From assembly GCA_946800325.1 (NCBI GenBank), contig OX326958.1, positions 70,491,264 to 70,555,263 on the forward strand: DNA of 64,000 bases. The letters run 5' to 3'. Made by a program: the position numbers and the translations under genes. The stretch is from Luzula sylvatica. Lineage: Eukaryota; Streptophyta; Magnoliopsida; Poales; Juncaceae. Below the pieces are notes generated by a model, which saw nothing but the letters and a program-made list of their open reading frames with translations, did not search any database and was not told where the DNA came from. Below, one piece after another: positions 42,356 to 50,085 of the stretch; the first letter of the stretch is position 1; each line of letters begins with the position of its first letter.

Positions 42356-42977
42356 TGTTGGTTAATTCTAACCTAGAGGGGGGGTAAATTCGGCAATCTA
42401 ACTTATACTTAGTTTAGATTTAAACCTAATTTACGGTGCGGAATAAATAATAATTTGGATGATAAAGATGATACCGTACAAACACTTTGACACAAGATGT
42501 TTGTTTACGAAGTTCGGTAGGTGGTTGCTTTGTAGCTTTAACTCACCCTTTACTCGCTTAATTGACCGACTCAATTATTCGCGAGTACCTACGTCTCCGG
42601 GAATGCCTTGTGCCTCTTTTTGGCCTTCGATTGAATTCCAACTCAACTCGATTACAAGGATTTGCCTAGATCGATTTACACGCTTCTATCGATCTATAGC
42701 TTAGGCTCTTTACAATTTGTTGCACTAGCCTATTACACTTTTTCACTAATCGAGCTACAACGTGATCGGTCACGTGAGTGGGATACGATTAGTGGAGAAT
42801 ATCGAAAGTAGATCAACGATCTAAAGAGGTTTCTCAAGCTATCAATGGATATAGATAATCACAGCTTAGGGTTTCTCTCTTTTTAGGTTTGAAAGTTTGA
42901 AATTGAGGAAGTGAGAGAGAGAGACCCATGAAGGATTCTATTTATACTCTCTATAGAAATCCTTCAGAAAACTTGCA

Positions 42978-43430
42978 GTGCGTTCGAACGCATACAGTCC
43001 GTTCAGAACGCACTTGAAGTTTGCACTAGCCGTTTCAAAATAACGTGCAAGTACATCTTGGGTCCGTTCAAACGGACAATGTCCGTTCGTAACGGACTCA
43101 ATTATACATAGCATTTTGCGTTCACAGGAACACGAGTCCGTTCAACGCACTGAAAAGTGGGTGAACGGATTCCAGGTTGTCCGTTCGAACGCACATGTGT
43201 GTTCGTTCGAACGCACATATCCCTGTGACATATTTCCGTTCACAGGAAAGATTGTCCGTTCAACGCACTCAGAAGGTGAGTGAACGGATTCTAATTGTCC
43301 GTTCGAACGGACATGATTGTTCGTTCGAACGCACACATCCCTGTGACACGTTTGGTTCTAATCAAGCTTTAAAGTTTTGATATTTAGCAAATCCGTTCTG
43401 AACGGACTTTGAGTTCGTTCAGAACGCACT
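42978..43430 (-). promoter_or_regulatory. U3 palindrome array, 3' LTR copy
   Basis: This is the counterpart of the array at 49634-50085, identical apart from the few LTR differences. It includes a 118-bp tandem duplication at 43119-43348. Confidence 0.75.
43119..43348 (-). repeat. 118-bp tandem duplication within U3
   Basis: CGTTCACAGGAA starts at 43119 and again at 43237, and CCCTGTGACA at 43221 and 43339, both 118 bp apart. Each unit holds GTCCGTTCAACGCACT, GTGAACGGATTC and a pair of strong palindromes. At the unit junction CCTGTGA and TCACAGG form a 7-bp inverted repeat (about 43222-43245). The same structure, one base shorter, is at 49775-50003. Confidence 0.85.
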
Positions 43431-43763
43431 TCCTGCTTGACTGAACTCTTTGTTATTTTGAACATGATTTTACTTGAGTTCTACTAGGTTTGTACCTATG
43501 GTTTATTTGTGGCGTATCCCACTCACGGAAGGCTTCAACATCTTGAGTCTTGATGTATTCCAATGGCCTTCCTTGTGTTCTTCTTTTCTTGTTTATCTTG
43601 AGACTTCATGTCCTGATTCTTGATGTAATCCAATGAACTCCTCCTTCACAAGTCCTCCTTCATCTTCGTATCGTACCTATGTTATCCTGCACTTTTCTGG
43701 ATGTATACATTAGTACTGACAGTGTTTTGAAATAATCAAACTACCAGGAAATTTGAACCAACA

Positions 43764-43776
43764 AACTCCCCCTTTT
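43764..43776 (-). other. Polypurine tract (plus-strand DNA primer)
   Basis: The minus strand reads AAAAGGGGGAGTT directly before the 3' LTR start TGTTGG. This is the expected RNase H-resistant primer for plus-strand synthesis, and the GGGGGAG-TTTGTTGG arrangement is typical of Sirevirus-type copia elements. Confidence 0.92.
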
Positions 43777-44372
43777 GATTAATTTCAAAACACTGTCGGT
43801 TCGGAGAGTTTCATCATTTAGTTGAGAACTTTCCGTACGATCGTTTCACCCCCATTTTGAAAGAGATCAAAAGGGCCAAGGAGACTTCAACAACGGAAGG
43901 CTCCCCCTAAATGCGAGCTCCCCCTCAAAGAATGAATTGATGAATGTATGAGCTCGTAAATATGATCAAATTCTTTTGTTTTGGAATGATGACAATCTTT
44001 TCAAAATTTAGCAGATTTTTAAGAAAATATAACAGTTTTTGTGTGTGCGTTCTGAACGGAAAAAGTGGTGCGTTCGAACGTACTTGCCTCTGGACTGACA
44101 CACATTTCACAGAATTTATACTGATGAGTGTACGAACACTAAATCAAAATAGGATAATAAAATGAATGCACAAGTTTACTGACATAATACCATAATTATT
44201 CATCAAACACAATTACTCAATAGACCTAATTGTTCAATCATACCGACACATTTATAAGGTCTCACATACTCTCATGTATACTCAATACTTTAGACATAAC
44301 ATAACATAATATAATACGACACAACACACCACAACCAATGTTGATCACACTTCATTTGGCTCGGGTTATGAA
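43777..44372 (-). other. 3' non-coding region of the element with extra polypurine tracts
   Basis: No ORF is convincing here. Close to the 3' LTR, two further polypurine-like tracts appear on the minus strand: TTAGGGGGAG (43901-43910) and TTTGAGGGGGAGC (about 43917-43929). One more palindrome pair of the U3 type is at about 44043-44082 (GTGCGTTCTGAACGGA and GTGCGTTCGAACGTAC). The stretch 44160-44340 is AT-rich with repeated ACATAA/ACAC and otherwise featureless. Confidence 0.7.
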
Positions 44373-45659
44373 TTAATGGTGCGTTCCGAACCTGTTCTCA
44401 AGATGAACGTAAAGATCGGCAAATTGACGATCCACGTTCTCAAGCATCCGTGCTTCAGATACACGAAACACATCATGCATTGCTCTTCCGTGTTGCTCCA
44501 TGCGCTCATCCATTTCGTCGAGCATTTCCTTCACATAGGCAAACCTCTTATCATCCCGTTCCGTTTGGGCATTTGAGGATTCCCCCTTCCCCACATTCCT
44601 CTTTCGTTTGGGAGCCGGTTCTTCACCGCTTTCATCGGTATTGGTTGGGTCGACGTTGTCCTCTTCCTCATTCAAGGTGTTGCCCTTCGTCCATCGGGTA
44701 GGATCGCGGGGAAGGTGATACGCCACCGCATCCTTTGCGGAGTCAATAATCCATCCTAGGATGCTCGGCGAATACCGATATCCAAACCGTCGGAGGTTTG
44801 CATCGGATGCGAGGTTGATTGGTGATTTCGGACGAAAATCCCAATCGCTCAGTGGTATCTCAATACCTTGGAGTTCCATCATACGAGCAATCAATGTTCC
44901 GTATGGCAAGGACGCGTTCTTATGACTCATAACACTTTCCATGTGGCTTGTGATGAGAAAGGGCACGTGGATGGGTAATTGATCCTTGTACCACATGCGA
45001 TGCAAGAGTATAATATCCCGCTGTTCGAGATTCATCTTAAATTTTTCTGAGAGAGTGAGAATGTTATTACCGATGGCCCAGATAAACTGTTCATGGGCGG
45101 CCAAGTGAGATGCCCATTGCCCAGGTTTGATACCCGTGATGGCAGCTTCGAGTCTTGCCTTGCGAGTGTCGTAGATTTTCTCTCCGCCGTCCCTTAGTCC
45201 GAGCAAAACAGTCAAGTTTTTGATAGAGATTTCGACATCTTCACCGAGGATGTATGACGTTACCTTCTCTTCGTCACGGTGGAATTCAGCGTTTGCGTAA
45301 AATAGTCGCGTGATTACATCATGCGATTTGACGTTTAGGCATGCTAAATTCGCGAATCCCCATGTACGTTCGATTTCCTCGACTTTGTCGAGGAGGTGAT
45401 GTATGTTTGGCGGAAACTCGTAGTAGTAGCATGGAGCAATTGGTCTCTTGGATACCCATTCATTGAAGAGGATACCAGCCTCCTGAGTTCGAAACAGATG
45501 CTCGTTGTTTGGGTCAGAGAAGTCATAGTCACTTTGAATGCGTTCTTCAAGAGTAGGCTTCTTTGCCGCTTGCTTCATTCTTCTTTGAGCGTTCGAACTC
45601 TCGCCTACTATCTTCTTCCCCTTTGCCTTGGCTTTCGATCTCGAGTTTGAGGCGTCCAT
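44373..45659 (-). CDS. ORF2: putative plant transposon protein domain protein, 428 aa
   Basis: This intact ORF lies 3' of gag on the same strand. I chose the ATG at 45657-45659 (MDASNS...) because it sits in a good context (AACAGCCATGGAC) right after a CT-rich, A-rich leader; the frame stays open to an ATG at 45828-45830 (485 residues), but the extra 57 codons translate that leader. Residues 7-16 are basic (SKAKAKGKK). The folded region (about 40-320) resembles the 'putative plant transposon protein' family found in many plant repeat-derived proteins: ITRLFYANAEF (116-126), a VTSYILGEDVEIS stretch (133-145) and LPYGTLIARMM (251-261). An acidic linker, a PKRKR nuclear-localisation-like motif (350-354) and a C-terminal helical segment with coiled-coil character (370-425) follow. 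The biochemical function of the family is not known to me. It occupies the position where some Sireviruses carry an env-like ORF, but it has no transmembrane or signal segment, so it is not env-like. Confidence 0.82.
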   Translation of the reverse strand: MDASNSRSKAKAKGKKIVGESSNAQRRMKQAAKKPTLEERIQSDYDFSDPNNEHLFRTQEAGILFNEWVSKRPIAPCYYYEFPPNIHHLLDKVEEIERTWGFANLACLNVKSHDVITRLFYANAEFHRDEEKVTSYILGEDVEISIKNLTVLLGLRDGGEKIYDTRKARLEAAITGIKPGQWASHLAAHEQFIWAIGNNILTLSEKFKMNLEQRDIILLHRMWYKDQLPIHVPFLITSHMESVMSHKNASLPYGTLIARMMELQGIEIPLSDWDFRPKSPINLASDANLRRFGYRYSPSILGWIIDSAKDAVAYHLPRDPTRWTKGNTLNEEEDNVDPTNTDESGEEPAPKRKRNVGKGESSNAQTERDDKRFAYVKEMLDEMDERMEQHGRAMHDVFRVSEARMLENVDRQFADLYVHLENRFGTHH

Positions 45660-45689
45660 GGCTGTTGTTGAAGGTTTTAGTTTTTCTGA

Positions 45690-45712
45690 GAGAGAGAGAG
45701 AGAGTTTTGGAA
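45690..45712 (-). promoter_or_regulatory. CT-rich leader (Y-patch) upstream of ORF2
   Basis: The plus strand has a run of GAGAGAGAGAGAG, so the sense strand is CTCTCTCTCTCTC about 30-50 nt before the preferred ORF2 start. Such pyrimidine patches are common in plant core promoters and 5' leaders. A similar run follows the LTR TATA box. It supports the downstream ATG as the true start. Confidence 0.55.
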
Positions 45713-45830
45713 GAGAAACAAGGAGAGAGAATGAAGGGGTGGGGGCTAAGTAACTGAAGAGATCTTGTCCCTTCAGGTCGCGTTGTAAGGAAAAGGGGCC
45801 ATCACATCCATTGAATGCAGTCGGTTGCAT

Positions 45831-46595
45831 GTGGACGAAGAGTTATTACGACGAGTCCGTTCGAACGCACTTCTCAAGTTCGTTGGAACGCATTCATGTC
45901 TGAGAAAAGGCGCTATTTTGGGTTTTTAAGTTGTATCTAGGAAGTTGTTAAGTCCGTTCGAACGGACTCTTATGTGCGTCAGAACGCACACACAACGTAG
46001 AAGAGGCGCCAGAATATGAAAAGGCGCGAGTGTAAGGGTTCGAAGTAGATTCGCTGAGTGAGGCATGTGCGTTCGAATGCATTAGTTGTTCGTTCGAACG
46101 CACTGAACACTGTTGACACTAAGAGTCGGTGCCAAAGTATGATCCGGCGCCATAATCCTATAATTCACTTTTCCGTTCGGAACGCATTCAGTTGTACGTT
46201 CGAACGCACTTGATCCTGGTAGGAAAATTAGATGGCGCCACAGTTTAACTGACTTTGGGTCTCATCGTTCAGTCATCCGTTGAGAACGCATTTTAATCCG
46301 TTCGACCGGACTTGAGACTGTTAAGAGGGTATTTGGTGACTTCATTTGTCCGTTCCCAACGCACATGTTTTTCGTTCGAACGGACTGGTTCCTGAAGTGT
46401 GATCACTGGACTGATATCGTTATTTATTTATTGAGACAAGTGTTCCAATGTACTCCTCTATTAACACATGTGATGTATCTATATAATACTCGACCAGTTT
46501 GGCTCGAATTCAATTTAGCCCATTTCCTATACTCCCCTTACAAATTTGGTTTTAAGGTGAGGGATACTAAGGAGTATAGTGTTTCAAATTAGGGC
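45831..46595 (-). promoter_or_regulatory. Gag-ORF2 spacer with six palindrome pairs and GGCGCC motifs
   Basis: No coding potential is convincing here. Six pairs of the same palindrome family as in U3 are spaced about 70-115 bp apart: 45855-45870 with 45878-45893; 45952-45967 with 45974-45989; 46067-46082 with 46088-46103; 46171-46187 with 46194-46209; 46275-46291 with 46296-46312; 46348-46364 with about 46369-46385. GGCGCC or GGCGCT/GGCGCG lies between pairs (45909, 46005, 46023, 46146, 46234). Together this is a degenerate repeat of about 100 bp. A TATA-like TATATAG on the minus strand (about 46479-46485) lies before the array in sense order. The layout (palindrome array, then a CT-rich leader, then an ORF) mirrors the LTR promoter and may be an internal promoter for ORF2; this is inference. 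Confidence 0.65.
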
Positions 46596-46604
46596 TTAAG
46601 CCCT
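46591..46604. repeat. 14-bp perfect palindrome at the gag stop codon
   Basis: AGGGCTTAAGCCCT equals its own reverse complement, and the gag stop (TAA on the minus strand) is at its centre. It marks the point after which a full copia element would continue into protease and integrase. Confidence 0.85.
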
Positions 46605-48944
46605 AGGAGGTCCTATACCAAACGACGTAGAGGGACCCATCGAGTGACGATCTTTACGCATCCATATTGAGTTTGACGTTAATTTTGGATTGCGAAGATC
46701 ACAACTTGTTGAGACATGACCCGTTTTGCAACAATAGTTACAAAATGCTACGGTGGGCTTATTTGTGGGTGTGGTACTCTTCACAAAATAGTCCGAGAGT
46801 TGATTCGGATTACTTCTCTTAGGATTTATCGATTTTGGCAATTGATAAAGGTTATTTGATTTCAATTTAGTTTGCTTAAAATTATTTTGTTTAAATTGTT
46901 TATGTGTGTTGGTGAAATGTTTGGGAGGCCCTTTTTGATATGAAGCGTCGGTGTAGTTGGTCACTTCGTAGAAATACCCATTTGGTCCCCTTTTGAATAA
47001 ACAATCGGTTCTTCCCAAATTGTTATGTCTAGGTGGTGAATTTTGTGTGAAATGATTGTTCCTATAATTATGATTAACACGTTTAGCTTGTTCTGTTTTC
47101 ACATTTTTACCTTTGTTGTAGTCACGATACATGAAAGCATTTCCGTGACTATCCATTTTATTGTTCTCCCATTTGGATTTTTGATTTTTAGATATGGAAA
47201 AATCGGGTTTATTACCGTTATTTTTCTTGTATCCTAAACCGGATTTGTCATTGGGCTTTTGTCCCATTAATGACGATTTCAAGATATCATCCAATGAAGG
47301 AGGACTTAATGCACTGGTGGCACAAGCCTTCTTCAAAGACTCATTTTCAACTTTACAATTTTGAAGTTCGACTTTTAAATGAGACATCTCACCTTTAAGG
47401 GTTTGACACTCACATTTTGAAAACCATTTAAATTCTTTTAGTTGAGATTTATATGCCAAAATAGATAGTTCGAGAGAAGCTACCTTATCCTTGAGAGTTT
47501 GTGTTGAGCTCTCAAGTTTACTCTCTATTTGTTGAAAGTTTCCTTCATCTTTTAGAAACTCGTCACACAACTCGAGTTCTAATTTGAATGCAGGAGAAAA
47601 CTCAGGATGATGTAATGATTCTACGTTAGTTATAGAGTTAATACGTACCTCATGACCTTGGTCATGTGTTGAGCTTGGAGTAGATGGTTCTTCGTCTATA
47701 CGTGTGGGAGTGCGAGGTGTAGTGGTTAACCCTCGTTCAATTCGAAGAGATCTGATTGCCGCTTCCACTGCGCTCATTTGTGGAGAATCGATCCTTACCA
47801 TAAGTGCAAGGTTTGCGGGGTGTCGGTTTGATGGACCATCCGATTCAGATGATGTGCTTGATCCATCCGTTTCTCCCCACCTGGAATTTACATGAGCTTT
47901 ATATGCCTTTTTCTTTTTATGATCTTTACCTTTGTATTTGTGGCGATCATCTCGGCCCTTGTCCTCATATCTTCTTTCATATCGAGGTTCTCGTCTATCT
48001 CGATCCTTGTGATCGTCATCCTTTTTATTCCACCGAGAATTTTCAGGATGGAGCGTCCAACACGACTCCATCATATGTCCAAACTTCTTACACCAAAAGC
48101 AATGAGGTTTCAGTCCCTTTTGTTTTCGATTCTCATTAAATCGCTTTTCATCCCTTTGCCATTCTAGGAGTCGCAAAGTGAGGTCGTCCATCTCATTGTC
48201 CTCGTTGCTTGCATTCACGGCGGGCAAGGCTATGGCTTTAGATCGAGGAGTTGTCGTGAAGATTCCTTGTTCTTCATCGAGTTGCTTGAGTCGAATCTCG
48301 AAGTTCCGGAATTGACTTACCAATTCTTCGGGAGTGAGATCTTGTGATGCGACCGCCGTACCTAAAGCTACACGTAAAGATTCCCAACTCCGGGGCATGG
48401 CTTGAAGTAATCTAGCAATAATTCTATCATCGGTAAGAGGTGCATGTTGGGTGGCATATCGGGTTTTTAATACATTGATTTTTGCCCATATTTTATCAAC
48501 GGACTCTCCCTCAATCATTCGGAGATTGTTGAATTCTTGTTCAAGTCCGATGATATTAGTTCTTCTCATTTGAGATGTACCCTCGTATCTCTCATTGAGC
48601 ATACGCCACATTTCAAATGAGTTTTCACAATGATCAACTAGCGATCCGATAGAACTAATTACGTTGTTTAGTATTAAGTTTTGAGCGTAAATGTCATTAG
48701 TTCTATCTTCCCTAGTTTGATCGGGGTAGGTTACATTTCCGTCCGTGTCAACCTCTTGGGCCAAGACAAAGCCTTGTAACACTACCTTGTCAAGTCCTTG
48801 GAGAGCGAATGCATTTAGCATGCATTTCTTCCAAGAACTCCAATTGATTCCATCTAATTCACGTGAGTTTGATATATTTGATTTGGGTACGGTGTTTATC
48901 GGATTTATCGATGAGTTTCGTACAATAGGATTAATTTCGGTCAT
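46596..48944 (-). CDS. gag: Gag polyprotein, Ty1/copia (UBN2-type), two zinc knuckles
   Basis: The 782-residue product is the capsid/nucleocapsid protein that packages element RNA in cytoplasmic virus-like particles. An N-terminal LDGINWSSWKK segment (about 30-40) opens the UBN2/DUF4219-type capsid region, which runs to about residue 225 and includes the MLNERYEG and MPRSWESLR stretches. A CX2CX4HX4C zinc knuckle uses C282, C285, H290 and C295, followed by a very basic K/R/D-rich segment (305-347). A predicted coiled coil spans about 453-540. An Asn/Lys-rich region follows, and a second CX2CX4HX4C knuckle uses C735, C738, H743 and C748. The tail ends in IWMRKD and GIGPPRA. The start is the first ATG, 53 nt past the primer site. 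The length and the late second knuckle suit Sirevirus-type Gag, but the frame stops where pol should follow. The stop codon sits at the centre of a palindrome (46591-46604). The frame is intact, so the protein is plausibly still made. Confidence 0.93.
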   Translation of the reverse strand: MTEINPIVRNSSINPINTVPKSNISNSRELDGINWSSWKKCMLNAFALQGLDKVVLQGFVLAQEVDTDGNVTYPDQTREDRTNDIYAQNLILNNVISSIGSLVDHCENSFEMWRMLNERYEGTSQMRRTNIIGLEQEFNNLRMIEGESVDKIWAKINVLKTRYATQHAPLTDDRIIARLLQAMPRSWESLRVALGTAVASQDLTPEELVSQFRNFEIRLKQLDEEQGIFTTTPRSKAIALPAVNASNEDNEMDDLTLRLLEWQRDEKRFNENRKQKGLKPHCFWCKKFGHMMESCWTLHPENSRWNKKDDDHKDRDRREPRYERRYEDKGRDDRHKYKGKDHKKKKAYKAHVNSRWGETDGSSTSSESDGPSNRHPANLALMVRIDSPQMSAVEAAIRSLRIERGLTTTPRTPTRIDEEPSTPSSTHDQGHEVRINSITNVESLHHPEFSPAFKLELELCDEFLKDEGNFQQIESKLESSTQTLKDKVASLELSILAYKSQLKEFKWFSKCECQTLKGEMSHLKVELQNCKVENESLKKACATSALSPPSLDDILKSSLMGQKPNDKSGLGYKKNNGNKPDFSISKNQKSKWENNKMDSHGNAFMYRDYNKGKNVKTEQAKRVNHNYRNNHFTQNSPPRHNNLGRTDCLFKRGPNGYFYEVTNYTDASYQKGPPKHFTNTHKQFKQNNFKQTKLKSNNLYQLPKSINPKRSNPNQLSDYFVKSTTPTNKPTVAFCNYCCKTGHVSTSCDLRNPKLTSNSIWMRKDRHSMGPSTSFGIGPPRA

Positions 48945-48997
48945 TACATCGTTAAGTACAAGTTATCCCTAATACTCAAAGAGATGGTTAGTACCTT
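48945..48997 (-). other. Short gag leader between primer site and start codon
   Basis: Only 53 nt separate the primer binding site from the gag ATG. No other ORF or motif is seen. The rest of the 5' untranslated RNA (about 550 nt) is R/U5 of the LTR. Confidence 0.6.
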
Positions 48998-49009
48998 GCT
49001 CTGATACCA
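48998..49009 (-). other. Primer binding site (initiator tRNA-Met)
   Basis: On the minus strand, after the LTR end CCAACA and a two-base spacer AT, the sequence is TGGTATCAGAGC, complementary to the 3' end of plant initiator tRNA-Met. This is the standard minus-strand DNA primer site of plant Ty1/copia elements and fixes the orientation of the element. Confidence 0.95.
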
Positions 49010-49594
49010 ATTGTTGGTTAATTCTAACCTAGAGGGGGGGTAAATTCGGCAATCTAACTTATACTTAGTTTAGATTTAAACCTAATTTATGGTGCGGAAT
49101 AAATAATAATTTGGATGATAAAGATGATACCGTACAAACACTTTGACACAAGATGTTTGTTTACGAAGTTCGGTAGGTGGTTGCTTTGTAGCTTTAACTC
49201 ACCCTTTACTCGCTTAATTGACCGACTCAATTATTCGCGAGTACCTACGTCTCCGGGAATGCCTTGTGCCTCTTTTTGGCCTTCGATTGAATTCCAACTC
49301 AACTCGATTACAAGGATTTGCCTAGATCGATTTACACGCTTCTATCGATCTATAGCTTAGGCTCTTTACAATTTGTTGCACTAGCCTATTACACTTTTTC
49401 ACTAATCGAGCTACAACGTGATCGGTCACGTGAGTGGGATACGATTAGTGGAGAATATCGAAAGTAGATCAACGATCTAAAGAGGTTTCTCAAGCTATCA
49501 ATGGATATAGATAATCACAGCTTAGGGTTTCTCTCTTTTTAGGTTTGAAAGTTTGAAATTGAGGAAGTGAGAGAGAGAGACCCATGAAGGATTC

Positions 49595-49602
49595 TATTTA
49601 TA
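49595..49602 (-). promoter_or_regulatory. TATA box of the 5' LTR
   Basis: The minus strand reads GAGTATAAATAGAATCC, a good plant TATA box. It is followed 15-35 bp later by a TCTCTCTCTCTC run typical of plant core promoters. All the palindromes lie upstream of it and the primer site and Gag lie downstream, so position and orientation are right for the element's genomic RNA promoter. The identical box is at 42939-42946 in the other LTR. Confidence 0.8.
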
Positions 49603-49633
49603 CTCTCTATAGAAATCCTTCAGAAAACTTGCA

Positions 49634-50085
49634 GTGCGTTCGAACGCATACAGTCCGTTCAGAACGCACTTGAAGTTTGCACTAGCCGTTTCAAAATAAC
49701 GTGCAAGTACATCTTGGGTCCGTTCAAACGGACAATGTCCGTTCGTAACGGACTCAATTATACATAGCATTTTGCGTTCACAGGAACACGAGTCCGTTCA
49801 ACGCACTGAAAAGTGGGTGAACGGATTCCAGGTTGTCCGTTCGAACGCACATGTGTGTTCGTTCGAACGCACATATCCCTGTGACATTTTTCGTTCACAG
49901 GAAAGATTGTCCGTTCAACACACTCAGAAGGTGAGTGAACGGATTCTAATTGTCCGTTCGAACGGACATGATTGTTCGTTCGAACGCACACATCCCTGTG
50001 ACACGTTTGGTTCTAATCAAGCTTTAAAGTTTTGATATTTAGCAAATCCGTTCTGAACGGACTTTGAGTTCGTTCAGAACGCACT
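49634..50085 (-). promoter_or_regulatory. U3 palindrome array (GTCCGTTCGAACGGAC-like sites)
   Basis: About a dozen palindromic or near-palindromic sites with the core CGTTCGAACG and flanks GTGC/GTCC...GCAC/GGAC crowd into 450 bp just upstream of the TATA box. Perfect or near-perfect examples in the left LTR copy are at 42978-42993, 43062-43077, 43081-43097, 43179-43194, 43201-43216, 43297-43312 and 43319-43334. Many occur as pairs whose centres are about 20 bp apart. The spacing and the position in U3 suggest enhancer sites for a dimeric DNA-binding protein; this is inference. Tandem palindromes in the LTR are a described trait of Sireviruses, although I do not recognise this motif. Confidence 0.75.
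49775..50003 (-). repeat. 118-bp tandem duplication within U3 (5' LTR copy)
   Basis: This is the same two-unit duplication as in the other LTR. The junction here reads CATTTTTCG instead of CATATTTCCG, which shortens the spacing to 117 bp. Confidence 0.83.

Larger units (their letters stand above)
42356..43763 (-). repeat. 3' LTR (left copy)
   Basis: This 1408-bp direct repeat matches 49012-50418 almost base for base. Differences seen by eye: C versus T in AATTTAYGGTGCGG (near 42433), one substitution plus one deleted base in CATATTTCCG versus CATTTTTCG (near 43230), and G versus A in TTCAACRCACTC (near 43265). The ends form the inverted repeat TGTTGG/CCAACA. In element orientation U3 starts at 43763. 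It carries the palindrome array (42978-43430) and a TATAAATA box on the minus strand (42939-42946). An 81-codon ORF inside it is present only because LTR sequence is duplicated, and I do not consider it a gene. Confidence 0.96.

Noticed and set aside
42459..42704. 81-codon ORF in both LTRs (also 49115-49360), antisense to the element
   Set aside because: It is identical in both copies only because the LTRs are identical. It shows no recognisable domain and lies in the transcribed U5/R region on the wrong strand.
43142..43336. Short ORFs across the palindrome array (43142-43336, 43177-43380, 49758-49991, 49772-50035)
   Set aside because: The repetitive 'VRSNGH/CVRTN'-type translations come from the palindromes themselves and occur on both strands.
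46365..46592. 75-codon plus-strand ORF in the gag-ORF2 spacer
   Set aside because: It overlaps a palindrome pair, is antisense to the element, and has no recognisable similarity. Chance frame.
45831..46595. Remnant pol (protease, integrase, RT) between gag and ORF2
   Set aside because: Only 765 bp are available and they are filled by palindrome pairs. I saw no integrase zinc finger, no DDE or RT motif in any frame of the interior.
47804..48139. Plus-strand ORFs over gag and ORF2 (for example 47804-48139, 47892-48167, 44450-44701, 45396-45650)
   Set aside because: They are antisense shadows of the two real coding regions with no domains of their own.
48998..49009. A tRNA gene near the 5' LTR
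   Set aside because: Only 12 bases complementary to the tRNA-iMet 3' end are present, as expected for a primer site; there is no cloverleaf.
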